Shown here piece by piece: positions 23,201-35,200 of a stretch of DNA of 64,000 nt; position 1 is the first letter of the stretch, and every line of letters begins with the position of its first letter. Source of the DNA: Rhineura floridana (Eukaryota > Chordata > Lepidosauria > Squamata > Rhineuridae); NCBI RefSeq assembly GCF_030035675.1, contig NC_084482.1, positions 176,108,373-176,172,372 on the forward strand, written 5' to 3'. The notes below the pieces were generated by a model. That model was not told the origin of the DNA. It was given only the letters and a program-made list of their open reading frames with translations, and made no database searches. Position numbers and translations under genes: made by a program.

Positions 23201-26200
23201 ATTCACTTTGGTGGGACGCTCTCTTCTCTCATGTGCTTATCACAAATATCAATACATCACAATAATTCTGCCCAATTCAAATTTGGTACCAGATTTTCCA
23301 TTAATTCATTTATTCTGTATTGTTGCAGACTGGATTTTTATGTAGCGATTTACTGCAGCTATTTTTGAAAACAGATTTTTTTTTAAACTGCCTCTAAAGT
23401 ATTATACAGCCACAAGAGTGGCTGTATACTATAGCCGGCATGGATTTTTCACATTCCACAATGTTAAATGGAAAATACACCCCATGCCGTTCTGATGCTT
23501 CCCATAAGCTCATTTCAAAACAAAACCTTACAAAACATAGTTCTGAACTCAGAAACGCTTGCTTAACAACCCTGTCAATTTTCATGGTGATACACAAAAC
23601 AGTCACAGAGAATATACAGTTCATAGTGTAAAAAGAGAGAGAAAAAACCTGAGCCCTTTTGGACTTTTTTCTGCCAGAGTTCTCATAATCTGTTGAAATT
23701 CATTAAAAATCAACCAAGTTCACAGAGTACTTGTAATCCTAATACTGACTTTGCCCCATACCCTGACCCTCATCTACTGCAGTTTAAAAGTTAAAAAAAT
23801 GCCTTGTTGATCTTTAATTAATTTAGGAAATTTTGGCTGGAAGCCTATTATAATGCGGGGCATGCTCAGTAAGGACCAACTGTCAGTGTTCTAAAAGCCT
23901 CACAGCTGCTGGGCTTGGCTAATCAGAGGGCCACACCCATACCAGACTTGATTTCACTTGAGACAGTCATGGCTTCCCTCAAAGAATCCTGGGAAGCGTA
24001 GTTTGTGAAGGGTGCTGAGAGGAGACTGCTATTCCCCTGAGAGAATGGTTAACAGTCAGCCACTCTGACTGAAGGTCTGTGAGAGGAACAGGGCATCTCC
24101 TAGCAACTCTCAGCACCCTTCACTAAGTACACTTCCCAGGATTCTTTGAGAGAAGCCATGATTGGCTTTGAGCCATGGCTTTGAGAGAAGCCATGATAAA
24201 TTCTTTTAAACTGTTTTTAAAAGATGTGTTTTTAAATTTGTATATTTGTTTTTAATGTTTTTAGTTATTGTAAAGCACCCAGAGAGCTTCGGCTACGGGG
24301 CGGTATATAAATACACTAAATAAATAGATAAATAATGATTGTCCAAAGTGTAATAGAGGCCTGGTGTGGATGTGGCCAGGGACAGCTTTGTTTTAAATTT
24401 GGGTGGGAGGTAGGGTTGCCAGGTTCAGGGCCTGAGACTGATCCTGTATCTTTAGGAGAAGAGAAAGTCAGCGAAGTGCTGGTGTTCTTCCAACTCTGTA
24501 ATGGGAAAAACCACAAGGTAGAATTCTCCCTTCCCCCTGCCCAATTTTGAAAGATACAGAAGACATCTTGGTTGCCAGGCCTAGCCTGGTCAGTTTTACC
24601 TATCCTAATCATGACTGCATAGGAGTATATCCGATTCAACTCAATAATCATACAAATGATCAGACCTAACTTTTCCCTCCTTCCCCTTTCATTTCTCCTC
24701 CCCTGCCCACTCCATCCCTCCACCCACCCACCCCGGTCAGTTTTACCTATCCTAAGCATGATTGCATGGGAGTAAATCCCACTGAACTCAATAAACATGC
24801 AAATGACCACATCTGTCCTTCTCCCCTCCCCCTCCTGCCTGCTCCCATCCCAGTCCTCCCCTCTGCCTGATTGCCGTGTGTATGTGTGTGTGTGTGTGTG
24901 TGTGTGTATGTAAACATCCCACTTAACTCAATAAGCATGCAAATGATGAATCCATTCTTAGCAAACTTGCGCAGGATCCCATTTCTTACCTCCCAGATTA
25001 AAAAGCAAGGAAATTCACTAATACGCAAAAAACCTTGCGGTTTAAGAATGTACCTATAGCCCACAGATATTTCTACCAAACTTTAAAAAACAGGGAAATT
25101 GGGCAGCTATAGTGAATGCACCAGGGGAGCAGGAGACCTGAACTCCTCTCTGAGATATTATACTGCCCTACAAAGTTGTCAAAATGCAAACACAATTTGG
25201 GTTGGTCTTTCACAGTCCAATCCACTTGCTGTGTAGCTTGGAAGAATTTGGTAACATGTGCCTCTGAGCATATGGTGAGTGGTGGCAACACCTGTAATCA
25301 ACCCAAATAATAGAAAGAAGATATGTCCTGTGCTGATCTTGTTTTAGCCGGGAGGAAGCAACATTATTAAGACAGTTGATATAGTTGAGATGGTCACTTT
25401 AAATATGTCTGATTTACTTTGCAATTTTAATGAAGTTTCCTATAGGAAATCATTTTATTTTGCTTTTGTTTCTATGAATATGTGAAGTACAGCAACACTT
25501 TGCAAAATTTATACTAAAAAACCTCCAAACATAATTGTGGAATAATGGCACTGACTTCTGCAAAATAGTCTCCAGTGGACCTCAGAAGTATCTCAATTTG
25601 CACAAGGTAAGACAGTGGAAGGTGAAATATATTCTAGCAAAATTCTATTTTTTTTATCATTAATTTTATTCAAATTTTCAAACACAAAACAAAACAAAAA
25701 AGAAACAAATTAAACAATAAAATAAAATGTTGACTTCCGATTTGTCGCAGATCAGTTATAGGTCTATGATATATAGCAAACCTGTCTCTTAATATATTAC
25801 AAAATCACTTTCCTCCAGTAGTTATCTTAATTAATCATCAAATCTCATTAACATCACTTTATTCTTTCCGCAAAAAGTCAAAGAGAGGTTTCCACTCCTT
25901 GAGAAATATATCCATTGATTTTTCTCCAAATAAACATGTCAATTAATCCATCTCATCAAGTCTGCTAGGTCCAGTAATTTCAATAGCCATTTTTCCATTA
26001 TCAGTGTTAATTCCATCTTCCAACTTCCATCCTTGCACCCATAATAATCTTGCTGTCATAGTCATAGTCATATAGTAAGAGTCTGATGGGAATTTCCTTC
26101 ATCACAAATATTTCCTTGCCATCAATTCTGAATGTGTTGCTGAAATATTGTTGTAAAGTCATATCTCTCTTCCTCTTTTTTACGAAATGCACTAGCACAT

Positions 26201-29200
26201 CTCTTGAGAGTTTTTCCATTGTCACATATCTGGAATTAATTCTATAAATTTTCTCTATTTCAAGTTCCATCAAATCATTCCAGTCCAGAAATTCCATCGA
26301 AACATTGATAGCTTTATCTCTGATATCTTCATCAATTTCTCCAGGGACAACGCCGAATTCCAAACAGTAATTTTTATCTCCAGGACCCACAAACTCCAAA
26401 TATTTTTCCAGTTCCACACTTGATATGTCTGTTCCAATCTCCAGGACTTGCATCCTCCCTTTAATTTTTGCCATAAAGTCCAAATCTTTTTCCAATTCCA
26501 CATTTGATATATCTGATCCAATCTCCAGAATTTGCTCCTTCCCTTTAATTTCTTTTTCTTCTTCTATTGCTTGTCCATCTGCTTCTTTTCTCATATAATC
26601 CTTTATTTCTTTCAGCTCCTGTTTCACTTTACCAAATTCAGTTGCCATCTCTTGTCTACTCTGTCCCAGTTCTTGTTTCGTTATCTTAATCTCGTCCATT
26701 ATCTTCTGAAACATGTCCAGAGGGGAAAACCCTTCCAGGTGTACATCCAGGGTCTCTGCCACTTCTTTGATTGTCATTCTTAAAGCCGAAAAAAACCCTT
26801 CAAATTTCCAATATAGCCACAATTCCCAAGCAAAGAGTAATTTGCTTCTTTTTCCAGCAATAAGGGAGTTAATATTCCAGGCCTGTTGACATCTGGCCAG
26901 CACAGTTCTTATCTCCTGCACGTCCAAGAATGCAAAACAAATTTGGTTCACAGCACCGAACAATTAGTAACATACACAAACAGCAGATTCGTCTAAAGAA
27001 AGTAGTCCAAGAAGAAGTAGTCCCAGACATATATCAATCAAATAATCATCTAAATCAGATTTTCTCTTCGGGTAAATTGCCCCTCATCCGTTTTAATCTT
27101 TATAGTTTCCAAATTCAGGCCAGCTTTTTGCCATAAAAAATAAGATAAGCTTTTTAAATTTTCTTTCCTCCTCCTTAATTCCTTGTATAAAAGAGAGAAG
27201 TGTAACTCACCCAGGTATCTTGATTTCTGATTCTTAAACAAATCTTTTACTGTAGTAATTTAAGCCAAATGATAAGATTAGACAGAAGAAAGCTCGCCCG
27301 TTGTGGATCGTTTAAAAGAAAAAAGTCTCACTTTTTTTCAGCCCAGCTTGCTGGAAGTCCTAACTCCGTCCTCGGCTGCTAGGTATGCCTTCTTTTCCCA
27401 GGGAATTCCTGATCAATTCCAGCCACCGACAGCCCAACGAAGTTTTTGTGGATAATCTCTTCGGTTCACCCTTGCCTGGGAGAACATTTATACCAGTCAA
27501 AGTTCCCTTTTGACTGATTTTAAACTGAAAAAAGCTTCCTCTGAGACAGAGCTCATCTCAGAGGCAGCCACAGGCGGAGCAATCCTTCCGGGAAGTCCGA
27601 AATATATTCTAGCAAAATTCTAGATGTGCTCTATGTTTTTAATTGATCATGAACACCTTGCCTTAAATAAAGTGGTTTAAACATAGCAGGCTGAAAACAT
27701 GCATCCTCTTTTTTCCAACAGCTAGAGTCATTGCTGAAGTAGCAACATATTGTGATCAGTCTGATTTTACATCAAACTGCAGTTTCAGATTCAACTGTTA
27801 ATGCACCCAAAATAGAAACAGAACATAACCTCCAATATAAAACACAAAAGGCTGTCTTCACCATCACATGACAATGACCAATAAAAAGGCTTTGAAATTA
27901 ATAAAAATACATTTGACAGAGATTTCTAGGATGAATACGGAGGGGGAAAATTTTCTGGTTTAGATTCTCTGTAGAAACATTAGTAACACAGGAAAGAAGC
28001 GAAGTAAGAAGAACACCAACAAACATACAAAAATATAATTCTCCATCTTTGGAGATGGCAGGTGTTGCCACCACTCACCATATGCTCAGAGGCACATGTT
28101 ACCAAATTCTTCCAAGCTACACAGCAAGTGGATTGGACTGTGAAAGACCAACCCAAAATTGTGTTTGCATTTTGACAACTTTGTAGGGCAGTACAATATC
28201 TCAGAGAGGTCAGGTCTCCTGCTCCCCTGGTACATTCACTATAGCTGCCCAATTTCCCTGCTTTTTAAAGTTTGGTAGAAATATCTATAGGTACATTCTT
28301 AAACCGCAAGGTTTTTTGCGTATTAGTGAATCAATATTAAATACGATAATTTTACTGGCATTTCCTTTCATTTATCAATATTTCCCTTCAAAATATAGAT
28401 ATTAATATTGTTTGGAAGGGAAAAAACAGATTGGTAAAAGCCGCTGATAGTGGAGAAAGAATGACAAATTGATACCAACCTTTAGGTCGATGGAATGCTT
28501 TTGAACCAGCACTGGCCAATGGATTACATCCTTAGTCACAAGGTAACACTAAGGCACACAGAGCGGGGGGCTCACAGTATGTCATCTGTACATATACTCT
28601 GCTATGAATATGCTTGAACTTGGGCTGCCATCAGAGACTGGGGGCAGGGGGAAAGTACCCAGCCCTCCCCAAACACCTAAATTGTGAATGGATTGGCCTC
28701 TCAAATGGTCTGTTTCATAGGACTGCATTGCTTATTACATATATGGTTTAATTCATTTCTATCAACACCCACTTAACATGTGCTCATTGTCACTTTTTAG
28801 AAATGAAGATGATACAATTGTTCAACATAAAGTAGAAATACATAATGTTCCAATTCGATTACATAAAGGCATTAGAAAGAAGGATATGGGATAAACAAAA
28901 GGAAACATCAAGGAAAAGGAAAAAAAAGGTAAACAATATACGAGATCATTAAAAAAAGAAATGGAGATGATACAATTGGAATCACAGAGCAAAACTGCCA
29001 TCTTCTTCCTTTCTTGCAGCTTCAGGTTCAGTTGACCACCTGCTCCTGCTGCTCAAATGAACTCATGCCTGGCAAACGAAAAACAAGCCAAATCTGCTTG
29101 CTGTTTGCAGTCCCCGAGTCATTTCTGGTCAGCCACAGGCTATATTTAGATCAAAACTTTCTGCATGTTCTGCCTGGAAAAAGTGAGCAGTAACTAAAGG

Positions 29201-32200
29201 CAGAAATCATTGCAAAGGGTGTCTCTCAGCAATTGGGTTTTGTACCAGTATTTTGAGAGCAATTGAATTTTTATAGAATTAGTCTGGTATATTGCATTTA
29301 ATAACACAACTTATTCCTACTGTGGTGGATTTTCCTAGGGTTCAAGTTGCAGGAGGACTCAGTAACAAAGCCCAAACACTACAGCACAGTTCACAAACTA
29401 GCTCAGGCCAGGCCTATCCAACCTGTGATTGACTGCACTGAAAACAGCACACAAGCCACATGGCAGTTCACCAGGGACCTGAAAAAAACTTGTGCTTGCT
29501 ACCTCTCTTGGTAGGAATATGACCAGGAAAAACAAATGGAGAAGGGCCATCATTCAGAGACAGAGCATCTGCCTTGCATGCAGAAGGTCCCAGATTCAAT
29601 CGCCAACATCTCCAAGTAGGCTGACAGAGGCTCCCTGCCTGAAACCCTGGAGAGCTGCTGCCAGTCAGTACAGTAGGGCCCCGCTTTACGGCGCTTCGCT
29701 TTACGGCACTTCGCTAATGTGGCGGTCTCAATTAGAAGCAATTAGACTAAAGCCCTACTCATACAGCGCTTGTTCTGCTTTTACGGTGGTTTTTGGGCGT
29801 TGTGTGCCATTCTATTCAATGAGTTCCGCTTTTCAGCGGTTTTTGCTTTTCGGCGGAGGTCCGGAACATAACCTGCTGTATTAGTGGGGCTCTACTGTAT
29901 AGACAATACTGAGGTAGATGGACCAAGGGTCTGACTATGTATATTGGAAAGTTATTAGTTCTCTGTGCATTTGGACACCTCTATATCATAACCAAATTTT
30001 CATGATGGTTCCTGAGGTCAAGGAGCAGGTTTTCATCTATATGTGGATACAATTGGGCACCATTTTGAATCAAGGTGACTGAATCTTTGAAAACTGCACT
30101 GATTTTAACTAAGGATTTAAAAACTGGAGGGGCTTTTTGTTTCTCAGAATTCCCTAGCGATGGCAGGTGTGAGGCAGCTAGTGTTTTATACAGCTTAAAC
30201 TGGATTGCGGACCTGGTTCCCACATTATAACATGGCCTGGTGTAGTTGTAGACAAGCGATTCAACTCTCTGCTGAGCCACATGGGGAAGCAAGTCACTAC
30301 CTCTCAGCCTAATTAAAATTACTTGTGGGAAAGGTTAAGATACACTAAACAACAATTCATCTAGCACCCTTGCTAGTAGGTTTGGCAGAAGGCACTCAAG
30401 TATATTTTATGATGCTAACAATTTGTTCACAATGATCTAGTACTCAAAGATCTGGTTTCCAAATTAGGCTTAATGGACCTGAGAACTGTAAAAACTCTGG
30501 TGAAAATGAAACCACACGCATGGGCATTTAGAATTGATGTCCTAGAAGGCAAGTGCCCAAGATATTATACTGAATTTATTAGAAGTTCGTTACCTAGAAG
30601 ATTCTACAACAAACATCAGGTTCTGTTGTAGAACTGAACTGTGCCATTTGAGCAAGATAAAGCAACCTAAGAGAGTCAATTTTTATTAACCGACTTAGGT
30701 TGGATCCAGATATAGTCATATAAGTTAAATCCAATAGATTTCAGTGTTTCTACTCCAAGCCCAAAATATGTCTGGATCCAGGCCAAGAGAATTTGTTGTT
30801 AATGGCCATGAATACTGTCTCCTAGATGTGAGAGATGTACGCATCCAAAGAGAAGACAAGGCGAGAAAAACTGGTAACTGGAACTGCTAGTCTCTCCGCC
30901 TACTAGAATCCTTATCTAGACAAAATATTTAGGTCTCTAGTCTGTAACCCTGAGGAAGCTTGTTAAACTGTTTAAAGCAGAACTAGGTGCCTGGGATTGC
31001 TCCCAAACTGTTATGCATCCAGTGTGAAACCTACTTCGCCATCATTCTATTTGTCTGTAGTGCTGTAGTTCTATTTCTGTCATGGAGTGCATGAAAACCA
31101 AGAGATGCAGATATAGTAAGTCTCTACTGTAAATATGGCTGTATATATTGTTTAAGCTGCTCAAATATACTAGTTAGATACTAAACAAGTTGCTTCAGTC
31201 ATTTCATGAGCTTGTTAAACATATCCTTTGGCCAATCTGCCTCCAGTACCAGAATATAGTTGGCAGGAGCATTATCAGATGTTTTACTGAGGTCCATTCA
31301 CTATATTGCTGCCACTCTGTCAACAACCTGATGATCAGATACTAAGGATGTAGTATCCTTTGTAAGCCATCTAAAAAAAAATCAGTATACGCATATTTAA
31401 GACATGTACAGTTTACTACAATCCTGGATCAGAACCAGCTCTAAGCGATTCAGAATTTGTTAGCCTAGTCCAACAGCTTTTTTGCTCCTGTGTTTCCATC
31501 AAGTTGCAATACATTGAGATGGCAACTGGAACACAGTCAAAAGGGGTATTTTAAAAGTTAATTTTGTCCATCATAGTAATGAGAACATGGCGACTGCATC
31601 AATCATGAAATAACAGAAATAAATCTTCACTCTCTAAGTTATGGATAGGCCAATGTGGTGCCCTAGAGATTTTGTTGGACTGTAACTCCCATCAACCCCA
31701 GCCAGCATGGCCAGTTGTTAGGGATGATGAGAGTTGTAGACTAGCAACATCTGGAGGGCACCACATTGGCTATCCCTGGTGTATGCATTTGCAAAATGTA
31801 GGCAGCAAGGAAAGGCATCTATAGACACAGGCTTTAAATTATACTGCCTTTAAGAAACTGTTGAGCCGTAAAGATATTTATGCCTGCCTACTTCCTAGAC
31901 TCAAACTGAAGCCCAGCCCACTCTCCATCTTCACAACCTCTGAATGGGACAGGCTAATCCCAATGAAGTTCCTGCCTCCAACACTCAGCTTCCTGAGGCC
32001 CGATTCAGAAAGCAGGAACCATCATTTTCCTTTTTCTGCTTGACTACTGCAGCTGAGCCCGTGGAACAGATATCTAGGAAACTATTTTAATCCCACAAAT
32101 TTAACTCCACAAATCCCATTACTATTTTAATCCCACAAATCCCATTTGAGGAAGAAAAAGATGGTGCATTTATCCTGAGCTGCTTTTGTATTCTACTCAT

Positions 32201-35200
32201 GGAATTGCCTTAAGACACATTATAAGCTTGCAGCGTCCCTTCAAAAGCGTGATCCTGCAAGCATCATACTTTACTTCTGAATCTGCTCTAAGGGCAATCT
32301 TATGCATGTTTATTCAGCAATAACTCCCATATCATTCAATGGGGCTTACTCTCTGGTAAATATACAAAGAAGTGCAGACCAACTCAAACTCTGGAAAGAA
32401 ACAGAAGTCAAGAGCAGCCACCAAACCTATTTCTATGGAATCAACAATAGCAGCCACAAGGAAACTGCTGCCCAAGAAAGATGCATACATATATATTTTT
32501 TAATTCATTCTGAATTCAATGTAATGCCCTAGGAAGGTCTCCAACAGCAGGTGGTCAATGCTAATACCATCTCAGTTAAGGTGATAAGACAAGTAATCCA
32601 TCATGTCTGAAATGTGTTCTGAAGTCCTCCAAGCTAGAGTCATTGAATACCACAGATGGTATCAGGTGCTGAGTTAGTTATAGGATACAATCTAAATATA
32701 GCTCTTATTAGAGAGATTTATTGAACGTACCAGATATCATCAGTAGATGTGCAAGACATTATGTAGCATGGTAGTACTGTGGTTATTTGAGATTGAGGTT
32801 ACTCAGACAACGTACAAAAACAAACTTGGGAAGAAGGTGCTATTAGTTGTTATTGCCAAGGAATAGGTTTTGCAAGTGGCAGGAATAACCAGGAAGTGTA
32901 AAGGACCCAATATAAATAGACTGCTAATTGGATGCCTTATGGTCTCACTGAGAGACAGAGGAAACAACTTGTTCCTGTTGGGAAGATGGGATCAAAGAGA
33001 AAGAAGGGATCTACAGATAAACAATCCATGTACTCCTCCATGCAGCTTCAATTTTCTAAAACAACGGAAGTGGAACAGAATACTGTGGATATCTTATTTT
33101 CATACCCAAATGAGTCTTGGTTGGATTAACTGGAAGCAGGGAGTCATTACATCAATTCAAGTAGGCAGACTAAGCAAAGTTACAGATGCTGGCATTAAGC
33201 AGAAGCCTAAAAGCTGGATGCTTGTAAAGCAACTGTAGAAGTTATCAGTAAATGGGGTTATGAAGCAAAAGCAAAGTCATAACTGAATAGGCTTAGTAAC
33301 AAGGGTTTAGCTAACCTACCACCACCAGGTAAACATTGGGTACTGCATGCTTGATTCTCTGATCATTGCTGTTTGTAGCAACATCAAGGAGGAGACTTCC
33401 AAAGCATTAACACCGTAGTAAGTTTGTATCTGACCACTTGGTGCCAATGCTTCAAATACGTTGATTTTAAAAGTCTGGTAAGGTTCATTCAGGGAAGTTG
33501 TAAGAACACAGGCCACCTGGTCCTGGGGTCAGGAAGTCAAGCAAATTGTCTCCTGAATTATGAAGGCACCTTCACTGAAGAACTAGACCTGACAGATCAT
33601 CATATTTCTGTGATCTGTTCTATAGCACTATCATCAGGTCTTGAAGAATTATGAGTTTGGAAACAATTGTCTCTTTGCAGGCAGACAGTAAGAAAATAAT
33701 CCTAGTTAGTTAACTAATGCCTGGGATAGAGGGGCTATAAAGCAGCAGAGTACATTACCAATGGCTGGCTGTAGAGTCCGCCAATTAGAAGTTACAGTGA
33801 TGAAAATGTGAAGCGGACACCAGAGAGGGGGAGAGAGAGTGTGTAGGCAATGAAGAACAATAGACCACAGACATGTCATAAGAAAGCTAATTCAGCCACT
33901 TTCTTGTGCTGGGCTAAAGATAATGGGATCTCCCTGCTTTTTGCACATGGCTATTGTGGGTGGAAGTTCACTGAACACAAAGATTTAGAACAAATCTGAC
34001 AATAAAGGGCATTGTATAGCAATGAATATAAGCAAGATGGGATCTGTAAGAGAAGAACTGCTTGTAACATGGCTACTTAAGCTACTGAAACATTCCCAGA
34101 AGCAAAAACAAGACTTGTCACAACAACTAACTGGAGTTTTATTTTTCACTGCCATTCCTTCAGTGGTGTACTATAATAGACAACATTTCAGTTTTAGGCA
34201 CCAATTTTAAAAACACCCTGGGCTTGCTAAAACTTTACATTAAATATGGAAATACCTTAAAAACTTATTTAGTTGAACTGTAATTATTTCCCACCAGCTG
34301 TCCTGAAATAAATGCTGTCCAGATTGTACAACTAAGCCATCCTTTTCAGGGAAAGGACAAAATTTGTATCAAGAGGGGAAGATGCCTCGGCCCATATAGA
34401 TGAAATTGCCTTCAGAGGTCTCCTAACCTTTGGGGTATGCAGGGAAAACTGGAAATCTATCACAGGCATCACAAAATATTATTATTATTAATTCATTATT
34501 TCATTTATGGATCGCTTCCCAGGAGGCATTCCAAACAGATTTGCAATATAAATACAAAAGACTCATTTCGTATAAGACAGACTGATGATCAACAAGCATA
34601 TAGATAGAGGTGATCCAGTGGACATAGTGTACTTAGACTTTCAAAAAGCGTTTGACAAGGTACCTCACCAAAGGCTTCTGAGGAAGCTTAGCAGTCATGG
34701 AATAAGAGGAGAGGTCCTCTTGTGGATAAGGAATTGGTTAAGAAGCAGAAAGCAGAGAGTAGGAATAAACGGACAGTTCTCCCAATGGAGGGCTGTAGAA
34801 AGTGGAGTCCCTCAAGGATCGGTATTGGAACCTGTGCTTTTCAACTTGTTCATTAATGACCTAGAATTAGGAGTGAGCAGTGAAGTGGCCAAGTTTGCTG
34901 ACGACACTAAATTGTTCAGGGTTGTTAAAACAAAAAGGGATTGCGAAGAGCTCCAAAAAGACCTCTCCAAACTGAGTGAATGGGTGGAAAAATGGCAAAT
35001 GCAATTCAATATAAAGTGTAAAATTATGCATATTGGAGCAAACAATCTGAATTTCACATATACGCTCATGGGGTCTGAACTGGCGGTGACTGACCAGGAG
35101 AGAGACCTCGGGGTTGTAGTGGACAGCACGATGAAAATGTCGACCCAGTGTGCGGCAGCTGTGAAAAAGGCAAATTCCATGCTAGCGATAATTAGGAAAG

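Larger units (their letters stand above)
25013..28331. mobile_element. Long-inverted-repeat DNA transposon (family A), copy 2, interrupted by an L1 derivative
   Basis: Terminal inverted repeats of about 280 bp (25013-25294 and 28059-28331) begin ATTCACTAATACGC and share CTTGCGGTTTAAGAATGTAC and TGGTGAGTGGTGGCAACACC. Without the L1 insertion the element is about 1.37 kb and has no transposase, so it is non-autonomous. Flanks do not show an obvious target duplication, so the superfamily is open. Confidence 0.8.

Noticed and set aside
24316-24810. 164-codon minus-strand frame
   Set aside because: It spans several unrelated repeats and tandem units; no protein similarity.
24590-24960. Possible CRISPR-like array
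   Set aside because: Units are long, diverged and irregularly spaced in a eukaryotic intron.
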